Made by a program: the position numbers and the translations under genes
The notes under the pieces: model-generated
What the model saw: only the letters and a program-made list of their open reading frames with translations
Told to the model about the DNA's origin: nothing
The model's database searches: none
Part shown: positions 50,734 to 63,161 of the stretch, piece by piece
How the letters are laid out: each line of letters opens with the position of its first letter
Numbering within the stretch: position 1 is the first letter of the stretch
From: Fratercula arctica
Lineage: Eukaryota; Chordata; Aves; Charadriiformes; Alcidae
DNA: 64,000 nt
Reading direction: 5' to 3'
Assembly (NCBI GenBank): GCA_947846985.1
Contig: CANTUZ010000001.1
Location: 35,550,727-35,614,726, forward strand

Positions 50734-53700
50734 CTGTAGACAAAAGTAATTCCTTGCTTCCCTGTTTTCTTGTTTTCTTGCTTTGTCTTGCTTGCTTGCT
50801 TGCTTGTTTTCTTACTCATTGGGTTCACCTTCTGTTTTACTGAATATTTCTCTAAAAATGTATATTTTCTGTCATATTTCTTTCCAACATAAATGACCTA
50901 GCTTTCAATGGCATATTTCATATATGTAGTTTTCTTATTTCTGCTGTAGTGACACTATTTCTTCTTCTTAAAGCTTTTTAGAGTAAGGATTGTGAGTGCT
51001 AACTTTCAGATGTTGGTGCATAAATCTATTTTCTGTCTTATATTAGATGCCTACGTTTGGTTTTGTATCTAAGTATCCTACCTGGAAGCAGCAGAAAACT
51101 TTTAAAAATAAAAGCACTGTGACTGTGGTGGGGAAAGATCTGGTCAATAGTATCTTCAGTCAATTAAATGCAGAATATTTTAGAATTGAGAATATTAGGC
51201 ATAATATACTTAGGATGTATTTGGTGTTCTCAAACCACCTTTTAAAATATATTAGATATATTTATATGTCTGATTATGTATTTAATATATATTTGTATAT
51301 GTAATAGGTATGTATTTAATATATATTTATATATGTAATAGATACGCATTTTTACCTATAAAGAAATGTAAATAGAAAATTGATCTTTTGAGAACCTTGA
51401 AATCTAAGGGAGGTGGAATAGTGCTGATTTATATATCCATCTGAATCACATAATGGTATTGGTTTTGCTTATAATTATAGTACTTTAAAAAAATTTACAG
51501 GACTACAGGAACTCTGTTTTTGTTTGTTTGGTTTTTTTTTCTAAATTCAGAAGAAACTCAAATATTAAGACGTTTAAAATACTTCAAATAGTGTTTCACA
51601 GGCGAGCTAAGGACACAAAGGACAAATTTGCAGGGACTATTTCAGTTTAAAGATAAAAATGATACTTTAGTCAATAATATATTATAATAATGAGCAACTG
51701 CATTGAACAGTTCCACTCTACTTGTGTTCAAGGAAATATAGCTTTTCATTAATTGTTGAATGAACTGCAGTCCGAGTACATTCACCATTTTTATGTGGGC
51801 ACTTACAGAACCTTCATCACCACAGAAACTTGACATTAATACCTTTACTCTTACAATACCTCTGCAAGGTAGACCTGTTTCATTCAAAGAGAAGAGCTGA
51901 CTGAAACAGAAATTAAGTAAATTATCCAAAAATCACAGTGGAAGCTTGTGGCAAAACTCCCATGTTTGCTAATACTCTGAGTCACAGCCTTGTGCCTTAA
52001 TCACTGTGCCATTTTTCACCTGCTTCAGAAAATGCCCCTTCACACACCACAGGGGTGTTGACTAGCAGTGGTTTTGGAAATCAGGAAAATTTATCATATT
52101 TTTGAAAGAAGCTTCCCATCCTTCCTTTTCCTATATATATTCATTTATTGAAACAGAAACTGCTTATGAGGAAAAGACTGTTTAAAACAATTTTCCATTT
52201 CAAAAGTCTTTTTTTAAAGGAAGTTTCAAAATTGTTGAAGCACCACATTTTAATAGCTTGAAAATGGGAAAAAAATGTTCATTTGAAGAAAGTCACCTTT
52301 TAAAGCATTACTTATAAATAACAAGTAAAAAAAAGAGAAAAAAAATAAAATATTTTCAAAACATTAGATGAAACCATTTGATATAACCATTTTTTAGAGA
52401 CAGAAGGCCCACTTTAAATTTTCAAGGTTCTTATCATTTTAATGGGAAGCCTAAATGTTTACAACTCCGTATTTCTTGTGGAATAGGAAAACTACTTCCT
52501 ATTAACCTCTAATTAAAAATTAAAGCCGTTCCCCACCCTGCCCCCACCCCTTCCAAAAAAAACACATATTGGAAGAAAAATAGTCTATATGCCTACCTTT
52601 CCCTTCCTACAGATTATTTGAACCTCTTGACTGACTGGTTATTGACTGCAAATAAGCCAAGAAAGATATGTGCTTAGGAACACGGTATATGCTGCAAACA
52701 AATAAGTTACTACTTGATATCTTTTTCTCTACTGAAGTATATTTGATTTATGTATGCTTTTATGTACCGCTGAAATGGCTTATTTCCTTTTACACTGGAC
52801 TGTCACATTTTCTCTATTGATGTAAGATATGCACTGACCTATGTAATTGCTACTACATCACTGAATTGTTGGAAACGTTAGGATTAGGATCTAAGGTGCT
52901 TCTCCAGAGATGCCAACACATCCTGAAGACCTATTAGTTGTGATGGGGCTGCTCGCATACAGTTTTAAATTGCTGAAGTTCCACTCGCTCAAGGAAATGA
53001 AAAAGAAAAGATAGTGATTGCAGAGTTGTCAGCACAGGTTCCTACTAAGCTCCTAGATCAATATTGTTTTCAAAACTGCAGGGAAGCAAACTGTGATAGC
53101 ACAGCCACTTGGAAGTGAAGGGTCATTGCAGAAAAAAAGTTTTCCAAAATTATTTTCTCTATATAATTTCTTATACTACTGGATATGGAAAAAATATATT
53201 TTTCTTAAATTAGACATATTGCATAACGTACCAGCTCCTGTATTTATGTTCTTTACCTTACAGAAATCATCATAAAAGTGAAGTAAAATTCTGAAAAGAG
53301 GATATAGCAATTGGGTCTGCCTCTTAAAAAAGAGGAACTATTTTATTAAGAAAAGATTAAAGTGTAGTAAATATGAATTTTTTTCTATTATTTTTCTGAA
53401 TTGTAAAGGAGACAAGAAATGATAGTCAAAAACCAAACAAAATGAAAACTTACAATAAACACATTTTACCAAGATTTTTAATCTAAGCATTTTAATCAAA
53501 TGATCATTTTCCTTGTAATGGACCTAACTTGAAAGACCACTGTTCTTATTACTGTATAAAGAGATGGCATATTTTGTACTGTCTGTAGGCAAACTTGCTT
53601 AACAAGATATTCAGGTACAGAGTCATAGAACCTACTGCAATCTGAGCAAGTATTGGTATTTAGTTAGACTTAGAATTGGGCAAAAATTTACTCATTGAAC

Positions 53701-56700
53701 TTCTAATTAATGCAGACTACCATAGTGAAACAGTTGGAAAAACATGAAAAAAAGTTGTAGATGGCTCCAACATACAAAGGATCTTTTTGTCACTCAGATA
53801 GAATATACCTTGTTAATGTCCTAGTTTTCTTTAATTGACACTGTATATTATAGTTACTATTGCAGTGGTAGAGGTATGGAACTGTATTCTTTTTAGGATA
53901 TGTAAGAAGTCCAAAGTAAAAAAAAAACCTTACTATGTCTTATTTTCTTTCATAAGACATAAAAGTTTCTGATGTATTTTCAATATTAGTAAGCAATGGG
54001 CCAACTTCAAACCTGAGGTAAGTGTACTCTCTACATTGTATTTGACAATATTTTGTCTGAATGGTACTTGCTTTCCCACCTTACATGATCTTTAAGATGT
54101 ACATGCAGTGTATGTACTGACATATATATATATATATATCACAGAAATACAGTCAGAGTTTGATAGCTTGAAGGATCAACAACACCCAGAATCAACAACA
54201 CATGGAAAAGAGAACATTCAAAATATAAGGTGTATTCAGAACAGGCGAGATCTCCATTAAAGGATTACTTGTTTTTTTTTGTTCTCTGCTGTACAGAAAC
54301 AAGTATTCCTTTATTAACAAGAGCAGACCTATTTTTATAATTAAGGTGTGCACATAAAGTCACTAACTCTGTACAAGGACATTGCTGTTCAAATGTGCAA
54401 CTACAGCTTGTGTATGTAAATATGAGATCTCTTGAAAGCAGTAATCTTAGACACGAATAGCGGTATACAAGAATAGATGCTTTGTCTTCTTAATATCCTT
54501 GAACAAGTGTAACCTGCTCTTTAGGACTACAACACATCAGACATTATCATCTGAATACTTATGCAGTATTTCATAGGGCACTCACTTTGGCATCTGTGTT
54601 ATCATGGCTAGACTGCCAGAAGTGTCAGGGTTAGCTGGTTTGGCTTTTTTTCTCACTTTTATATGAACATCAGTGAAGAATACGGACATATCTTTAGAAA
54701 TTAAGTCTAAAAGTCGAGCCTGGAATAGTACTAACCTTTCTCTGAAGTAGCGTTAGAAACATCTTAATCTCAGAGGCTGTGAAATTCTGTTGCCATATAA
54801 TTAGTTTTTGAAAATGTAATTAGTTTTCATAACAGTATGGGATTAAACACTAAATGCTGCATTAATATATCAAAGGTCACTGTGTTTTGCACAATAAATC
54901 AGGATATTTGAGTATTCCTACACCACACAATGCAGTACCATGTAAGGAATGTCCAAACATCCTAGTATGTATATAAAGAACTGTGCAGTATTATATAGAG
55001 ATATACACTTGGGTCTTGCTATCAGAGTAGCCTCCTAACAGGATTAATTGTCTCTGGCACAGAACAATGTTGGCATAACACTACTGCTTCTAGTTCCAGA
55101 TCCAACTTGTGCTGGGGTAGCTTGACTATCTCTGTACAGGACTGAATGATGCCGTGTAGATCTTTACAGGTCATGAACCCACTCTTGATTTCTGTATATG
55201 AAGGCACAGTCTTTTAAGTGATGTAACAGCTATGCTATTATACTGAACTTTGATTATAACATATCTATGTATACATACTGGAATTATCTACCATGCAGTG
55301 GCTGATAATGAGCTTCCAGCAGAAACCTCTGGGAGAGGATGTTTCACCCAAACATGAACTTCATTAGAAAGATTCAGCAGAATGAAACAGCACATATTTT
55401 TCTAGGAGTAGTTTAAATGAAGATGAGTTGATTTCTCATTTATTTAAAAATTTAAGAACAAAATAAGAACGGCATTTTGTGCAATCCACTGCTGTATTCT
55501 TAACTATGATATCCTTTTGTTTGTTATTTGTGGTGGGAACTAATTAAAAGTTTTCACTCTTTTTTCCCCCTGGAACAGCTGGAATGATAGCATTCCTTAT
55601 GAAAAAAAAAAAAAAAAAAATAAATTAAATCTAACAAAACCACATGCAGCCCATTTTAATATGGTGGTAAAGAAAACACTAACCAAGGCCATATATTGTG
55701 AATAAAAGTATGGGCATATAAACACGATATCTTAAAGCTGTCTGTGTAGTCAATCAGAACAGGTAAGATAACCTGTTAGATAACTAACTACTTGTTAACA
55801 ATCTCCAGATGCATTTTTTATCCTCTTTAAATATGAGGTAGCTAATATGTGAACACAGAGGAATAAGATATATCATATTTACTTTATAGTTGGATTTGCC
55901 TATAGCTTCCTATATTTGTAATTGGATATAACACATAGCTAATATCCTATTGATTCAGATTTTTGCTTGCCTCATGTTATTGTAGTAGCTGCATGCTAAA
56001 AGTCAGACCTTGACTAGACCTTCATATAAGAACTTGCAATCTATTTCTGGTTATCTTATTGACTGGCCATTATGTTTGGATCAATCATCATAAACCTGAC
56101 CAAATAGCATCATACCCAATTTAAAAAGCTGAATGCAAAGGATTCAGAATGTTCCCTAGTTCAGTGTTGGACAAACGAACAGAACTGAGGCACATTTCCC
56201 TTTTCTTGATAATTATTGAGTTCCACTGAGGTCTAGTAAATACACCGGTCCTCAGCCAATTTGCAGCTGATGAAGTTAAGTCTTCTTATACTTAAGATTT
56301 CTGTCAAATCTTGACAATAATGAGACACAAACCTTGCTTTAATTAATATCCTCCAAAGTAACTTTTTTGTAGTTGCAAACCTTCATCATCAAATAAATAC
56401 CAATGCGACCGAGTCCTTATCATATATATCTGGGACAATTAAATTTGGACGTGTATGTTTTACATGTGCAGCTGAACCTATCTGATCCAATAGTTTTGCT
56501 TCTACTTTGCCATTTTTGGAGGGACTAGATTGAATTTAGGAATGCAATGTGCACTTAACAACTTAGACCTGCCTGACCATTGGTAATAAATTCTTGTCTG
56601 AAAGGAAAGCAGATCAAACAATGCTTTTTTATTCAGGAAATGCTAGTGACTGAGGTCTTCTGTTTATTTTATTTTGAATATGAAGAGGAATGATATCTTC

Positions 56701-56852
56701 ATTATTAGATCTTCAACTGTTCACTCTCAACAAGACCATCTTCTCTCCTGGTGACAATCTCACAATTCTTCAGTAGCAATTTTAGCAACAGAAAACTCCA
56801 GGTGTGTCCTGGATAGGGGATTTACACTTGTGCAAATAGATTTTGGAAATAC
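50734..56852. other. AT-rich noncoding stretch, no gene seen
   Basis: No gene recognised. Simple features are a CTTG/TTTTCTTG run at 50761-50812, a 34-bp AT-rich tandem duplication at 51275-51342, an (AT)n run at 54122-54139 and an A-run at 55602-55620. Otherwise it is unique AT-rich DNA. Confidence 0.55.
51275..51342. repeat. 34-bp AT-rich tandem duplication
   Basis: Two adjacent 34-bp units (51275-51308 and 51309-51342) starting TATGTATTTAATATATATTT match at 32 of 34 positions. Confidence 0.88.
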
Positions 56853-56857
56853 AGGTC

Positions 56858-56991
56858 TGTCCTGGCTTGAGGTAGAACAGAACCAACTTTCTGTTCAGTA
56901 ATTTTACTTCTTAGCTAGGCCTCTTCTAACTCTCTGAAATTAACAGCATATTGTGCAGAAAGTTGGTTCTGTTCTACCTCAAAGCAGGACA
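56858..56991. mobile_element. Short inverted-repeat element with 5-bp target duplication
   Basis: A 134-bp unit whose ends, 56858-56893 and 56956-56991, are inverted repeats of 36 bp matching at 34 positions (TGTCCTG...ACTTTCTG and CAGAAAGT...CAGGACA). The interior is 62 bp. It is flanked by a perfect 5-bp direct repeat, AGGTC, at 56853-56857 and 56992-56996, which strongly suggests insertion as a unit. The TG...CA ends with a 5-bp duplication resemble retroviral LTR integration, but the length and long inverted repeats resemble a MITE. I do not recognise the family. It carries no coding capacity. Confidence 0.75.
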
Positions 56992-57021
56992 AGGTCTTAA
57001 TGCATTTAAATTTAATACATG

Positions 57022-57449
57022 TGAAGGGCCTGCAGAACAAATCTTATGAGGAACAATTGAAGGAGCTGGGACTGTTTAGTTTGAGGAAGAGGAGGCTGAG
57101 GGGAGACCTCATCACTCTCTACAACTACTTGAAAGGACATTGTAGAGAGGTTGGTGCTGGTCTCTTCTCACAGGTAATTAGTGATAGAACAAGAGGGAAT
57201 GGGTTAAAGCTGCAGCAGGGTAGGTTTAGACTGGGCATTAGGAAAAAATTCTTCACAGAAAGAGTGGTGAGACACTGGAATAGGCTGCCCAGGGAGTTGG
57301 TGGAGTCGCCATCCCTGAATGCATTTAAGACTCGTTTAGATGTGGTGTTAGGGTATATGATGTAAGGGAGAACTTTGTAGAGTGGGGTTGATGGTTGGAC
57401 TTGATGATCCCAAGGGTCTTTTCCAACCTAAATGATTCTATGATTCTGT
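57022..57449 (+). mobile_element. CR1 3' end fragment
   Basis: A 5'-truncated CR1 that begins in the C-terminal part of ORF2 and ends with TTCCAACC, then tail octamers ATGATTCTATGATTCTG. The retained frame runs to a stop at 57363-57365 and encodes [32 protein letters not shown] and VVRHWNRLP blocks without interruption. About 110 codons of CR1 sequence are open, which suggests moderate age. It lies about 30 bp after the inverted-repeat element. Confidence 0.9.
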
Positions 57450-60207
57450 TTTTAAACATCATTTAAATCCACAACGGGGAGCATATTTCTTTGTAATCTT
57501 TGTTTCTTTGCTTGTTTGGCTTATTTTTGACTCTTTATGTTTTGTGATTTGTAGAAGAAAACAAAACACACACCCGACCCCCTGCAAAACAACATGTGAT
57601 GGAATAATCAAAGGAGACAATAAAAAAGTAAATCAATAATAATGGACCAGTATGAAAGCCCTGAAAGTCTTAGACTTCTACCCTTTTTCCAACTCTTAAT
57701 TCTTTTTATTGTTATTGAGACTCAAACTCTCAGGGCTGAGGAAGTCTAACAACAAGCTTGTAAAAAATGGTTAATGTATTTTGGATCTTTATGTTGTTTA
57801 GACTATTCCTGGAACTTAGTATCCAGCCTCTTATTTCTATACTTTTTTTTACATTTTTCATATCTAAACAATTAATTTTATTTCTATTCAGCAGCAAGAT
57901 AGGCTTTTTTTTTCCTGTTTTGATCATGTTGCATGTGTTATGAATTCATAACATGAGTGGCAAATATCTAGTAATAGGACTACAACATGAGGAAGCACCT
58001 GTTCTACTGTGGAATGATATAGTGATAATTTAATACAAATAATCCTCCCAGTGTTAAGAAATCAAACAAATCAAAATAGTGTTGCTATCTTGAAGGCCTC
58101 TCAACAAGCACTCTTTAACCTTTGTTAAATGTCTTGTGTTTATTATGCATCAGCTTTAAAGATCTAGATAAATGAATTAATTCACCTTTATCCCCTTGAG
58201 AAACACTATTGATTTTTATGAAAATGAATTAAACATTCACTATCAATTAAGTTCTGTGTTTGCTTTTTAGAAGAGCTATCTCCTCACTGAATGAGAAATT
58301 TACCTGCCAGCAAACGCAACAGACTGGTGTACTGTCCACATATTGGCGTACATATTGCATAAACAAAACCCAATTACACTGCTGCTTATACTGCATCAAG
58401 ATTACCCATTATGTTCAGACCTCCTTTTTCAAGGAGCAATGCCCAGCTAAATTGCATCATTTATCCTAGGTGGCTTTATTGTTTAAAAACATAGAAAATT
58501 AAGTTATTGTGAAGCTTGGTCTTGACAAAAAATAATAACACAAGAAAAAAAAAACAAACCCTCTTTTTGGCTAGATGTGGTTTACATTTTATTTTTGCCC
58601 ACTGACCACACAGTTTCCCTTTTTTATTTGTTGTGATGAGAAGCAGCTTATTTGGACTTTGCATTATGAAAATACATTTTTCCTACAGCTGCCTTGGCAG
58701 CAGTTCTGAAGGACACTTTGGGACGATTTTGAGCGCTTCTTTTTATTCTTTCTCTCCTTCCTTTGATTTACTGTGTTAAATTTGATCCTAGATGTCTCTT
58801 TTGCTCATTATTGTGTTTGAGGTAGTAGCACGTAGAAGTCTGGATGCAAACCAGAAAACAGGATTGCTTTTGAGAGCAGATGATTAATACAAAAACATGG
58901 TCTGGAAAGAGACAACATCTTTTCAGAGCAGGAAATATATCAGAAAACTGACACATCTCCTGTAGCAGATTATGTGGTAGTGTGACCTCAATGAGCGACA
59001 CATGCAAAGAACATCTGAAATAAAATCTCTTAGGATGAGTATATAGTGAACGTGGACACTACTACCTAGGCTGTTTTCAGAACTACTAATCTTTACAAGT
59101 AAATCTTTCAGTAAGCAACTTACATAATTTACTCTTCTACTTTGACTTATCCCGAATGATCATACTTTCCCATCTATTATCAGCATTTTATCTCTTTTTG
59201 TATCTTACTTTTTTCTACCTATAATTTTTATACTGTGTTCACTGTTCATCTAAACATTTAGATTAATGCACACAGCAATAGAATTAGTATGTTTCACATC
59301 TTACTTATTCACTTTTCAATATTCAGAGGCGTATCTCGGTACAGACATTTTGCTTGTATTCTTGGTTTGTTTTTTTTTTTTTTTTTTTTCCCCACTTCTT
59401 TTAAAATATCTGGTGTTTGTTAAAGCAAAGGTGAAAAGGCACTATGCAAAAACAATGCAAGTAGGGAGGTTGATAATAGCCACTATTTCCCTTCCCTGTT
59501 GCCTTCCAATTACTGAGAAAAAAAAAATTCATAAAACCAGTCTTCACCTTATTTCTATACAAGTCCATTGTCACACAGAGGTGTGATCATTGACTGCAGG
59601 CTTACAGCTTTTTGTTGTCTTTCAGAGTACTTCAGTAATCACTGACATGACTCTACACTCTTTTATGTAGGTATTAAGGATCCTCTGCATGTTTAAGAAG
59701 AAAAGCTAATGAATTTTTGGCTTCTGAAATATCTCTCTGCATGAATTATAGAGTTCAATTAGTCTCCTAACTTAGTTGTTTCCAGTTAGTACTTAAGTTA
59801 TGTGAAATCTAATATGGTCCATCCTATTCTCACAATTAGTTCTTTCTGCCTTAGGGATATGCTCCATTCCTGATTTAATCTACGTGTTCTAGCTGTAATC
59901 ATGAATCGGAAATAATTAATCCTTAGCTTTGCTCATAATTCAAGTACATTAGCTCAAGAAGAAATAGTAAAGATTCCTGCATGTTTTTGTACATTCTCAG
60001 ATTCTTTGAAATTCTAGCATTTCATTCGGCTGCGTGTGTATCTTTTAGGGACAACTCTGCATGAACCTAACTGTAATTAGAAAAATTGTGATTGGCTCAC
60101 TTTTCCTTTTTTTATAGCAATGCACAGACAAAAGCACATTCGTAAATACACATTGATAAAGTAAGCAAGATTTAACTGGGAGACATTCTTTACCCAGATA
60201 AAGGTTA
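57450..60207. other. AT-rich noncoding stretch, no gene seen
   Basis: No gene or transposon recognised. Contains T-runs near 57843 and 59370-59389 and an A-run near 58543. Frames are short with low-complexity content. Confidence 0.55.
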
Positions 60208-60310
60208 AAATCATAGAATCATAGAATCTTCATGGTTGGAAAGGACCTTTGAGATCATCGAGTCCAACCATACACACACACACAAAAAAAATCCCCTACA
60301 ATCTCTGCCA

Positions 60311-63096
60311 CTACAGCATGCCCTGAAGGGCCAAATCTAGACGTTTCTTAAATACCTCTAGGGATGGTGACTCAACCACCTCCCTGGGCAGGCTGTTCCA
60401 GTGCCTGACCACTCTTTCAGTAAAGTAATTCTTCCTAAGATCTAATCTAAACCTCCCCTGCCACAGCTTCAGACCATTTCCTCTGGTCCTGTCATTATTC
60501 ACCTGGGAGAAGAGGCCAACAGCCACCTCTCTACAACCTCCTTTCAGGCAGTTGTAGAGGGCAATGAGGTCTCCCCTCAGCCTCCTCTTCTGCAAACTAA
60601 ACATGCCCAGTTCCCTCAACCACTCCTCATATGGCTTGATCTCCAGACCCCTCACCAGCTTGGCAGCTCTCTTCTGGACACGCTCCAGCACTTCAGTGTC
60701 CCTCTTGTACAGAGGGGCCCAGAACTGAACACAGCACTCGAGGTGAGGCCTCACCAGTGCCGAGTACAGAGGCACGATCACTTCCCTACTCCTGCTGGCT
60801 ACGCTATTCCTGATACAAGCCAGAATGCTGTTGGCCTTCTTGGCCACCTGGGCACACTGCTGGCTCATGTTAAGCTGGCCGTCCACCAGCACCCCCAGGT
60901 CCTTTTCTGCTGGGCAGCTTTCCAGCCACTCTTCCCCAAGCCTGTAGTGTTGCTTGGGGTTGTTGTGACCGAAATGCAGGACCCACCACTTGGCCTTATT
61001 AAACCTCATACAATTGGCCTTGGCCCATCGCTCCAGCCTGTCCAGGTCCCTCTGTAGAGCCTTCCTACCCTCAAGCAGATCAACACTCCCACCTAGTTTG
61101 GTGTCGTCTGCAAACTCCCTGAGGGTGCACTCAGTGCCCTCATCCAGATCATTGATAAAGATATTGAATAAAACTGGCCCCAAAACTGAGCCCTGAGGGA
61201 CACCACTGGTGACCGGCTGCCAAGAGGATTTCACCCCATTAATTACAGCTCTCTGGGCACGGCCATCCAGACAGTTTTTAACCCAGCAAAGAGTACACTT
61301 GTCTATGCCATGATTCGCCAGCTTCTCCAAGAGAATGCGGTGGGGGACGGTGTCAAAGGCCTTACCAAAGTCCAAATAGACAACGTCCACAGCCTTCCCC
61401 ACATCCAGAAGGTGGGTCACATGGTCATAGAAGGAGATCAGGTTGGTTAAGCAGGACCTCCCTTTCCTAAACCCGTGCTGGCTGGCCCTGATCCCTTGGC
61501 TGCCCTGCACTTGCCGTGAGAGCTCACTCAACATGATCCTCTTCATGATCTTTGCTGGTACCGAGGTCAGGCTGACAGGCCTGTAGTTCCCCGGATCCTC
61601 CTTCCGACCCTTCTTGTAGATGGGTGTCACATTAGCCACCCTCCAGTCATCTGGTACGTCCCCTGTTGGCCATGATTGTTGATAAATGGTGGAGAGAGGT
61701 TTGGTGAGCTCTCCTGCCAGCTCCCTGAGTACTCTTGGGTGAATCTGATCTGGTCCATGGTCTTATGTGCATCTAGGTGCAGAAGCATATCATTGACTAC
61801 TTCCTCCTGGATTACGGGTGGGTTGTTCTCCTCTCCATCCTTATCTTCCAGCTACGGAGGCTGAACACCCTGGGAACAGCTGGTCTGACTATTGAAGACA
61901 GAGGCAAAGAAGGCATTAAGTATCTCAGCCTTCTCCTTGTCCTTGGTTGCAACTTTCCCCCCCGCATCCAGTAAGAGATGGAGATTCTCCCTGGCTCTCT
62001 TTCTGTTGATGTATTTATAAAAACTTTTTTTGTTGTCCTTTATGTTAGTGGCCAAGTTGAGCTCCAGCTGGGCTTCTGCTTTCCTAATTTTCTCTCTGTA
62101 TAACCTAATGAGATCTCTGTACTCCTCCTGAGTTGCCTGTCCCTACTTCCAAATGTGATGAACCCTCCTTCTATTCCTAAGTCCCATCAGAAGTTCCTTA
62201 TTCATCCAGACTGGCCATTTTCCCCCCTTTAAATTTGCAACACTTGGGAACAGCCTGCTCCTGGGCCTTTAAGATTTCCTTCTTGAAGAGCGTCCAGCAT
62301 TCCTGGACCCTTTTGCCCTTCAGGACTATCTCCCAAGGGACTCTCTCAGCCAGTGTTCTGAACAAACCAAAGTCCACCCTCTGTAAGTCCATGGTGGAGG
62401 TTTTGTTAACCCCCCTCCTTACATCACTATGAATTGAAAACTTGACCATTTCACGATCACTAAACCCAAGATGAACTCTGACCACCACATCTCCCACTAG
62501 TCCTTCTCTGTTTGTGAACAGTAGGTCTAGTGAGGCACCTCCTCTGGTAGGCTCACCTACCAGTTGTGTCAGGAAGTTATCTTCCATGCACTCGAGGAAC
62601 CTCCTAGCCTGCCTGCTCTCTGCTGTGTTATATTTCCAGCAGATACCCGGCAGCTTGAAGTTCCTAACCAGAACAAGGGCTGGCGATTGCGAGACTTCAG
62701 CCAGCCGCTTATAGAATACTTATCTGTCTCCTCATCCTGGTTGGGTGGTCTATAGCATACTCCCAGCACAAGATCTCCCTTATTTGCCTTCCCCTTCATC
62801 TTTACCCATAAACACTTGACTTTTTCATCACTGGAATCTAGCTCTATACAATCAAAACATTCCCTAATGTACAGAGCCACACCCCCGCCTGTCCTTCCTT
62901 GCCTATCCCTTTTGAAGAGCTTATAGCCATTCATCGCAGCATTCCAGTCATGACAGTCATCCCACCACGTTTCCGTGATGGCGACTGCATCCTAGTTGTC
63001 CTGCTGCATAATGGCTTCTGGCTCATCCTGTTTGTTGCCCATGCTATGCGCATTGGTGTAGATGCACTTGAGCTGGGCTACCAATTTCACCCCCAT
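60311..63096 (-). pseudogene. CR1 ORF2: endonuclease and reverse transcriptase, disrupted
   Basis: ORF2 supplies an APE-type endonuclease and a reverse transcriptase. The likely start is the ATG at 63096, followed by the conserved YTNA.SMGNKQ block; the stop is at 60311-60313, giving about 928 codons, normal for CR1. In order are the endonuclease TETWWDD block, GYKLF.RDRQGR.GGGVALY, then YRPPNQ, and the reverse transcriptase with [33 protein letters not shown] and FADD (61103-61114). Breaks I see are stops at 62992-62994, 62143-62145 and 61852-61854, and frameshifts near 62711-62721, 62219-62226 and 61755-61762. The endonuclease GDFN motif reads RNFK (62655-62672), losing the catalytic Asp. 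From about 61755 to 60311 the frame is unbroken, roughly 480 codons. Confidence 0.93.
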
Positions 63097-63161
63097 CCTT
63101 GGCCCTTTATCCCTAGGCTCATTACTAATGGGCCTGGTTTTATCCCCTTCGCCCTTTGATT

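Noticed and set aside
54140..54215. Possible minus-strand CR1 tail (ATCACAGAAATACAGTCAGAG)
   Set aside because: Only a few words resemble the tail and no GGTTGGAAGGGAC-type block follows; too weak to call.
60743..61196. Open frames on the + strand across the large CR1
   Set aside because: They are antisense shadows of the CR1 ORF2 reading frame; the same peptides appear antisense to the copy at 27672.
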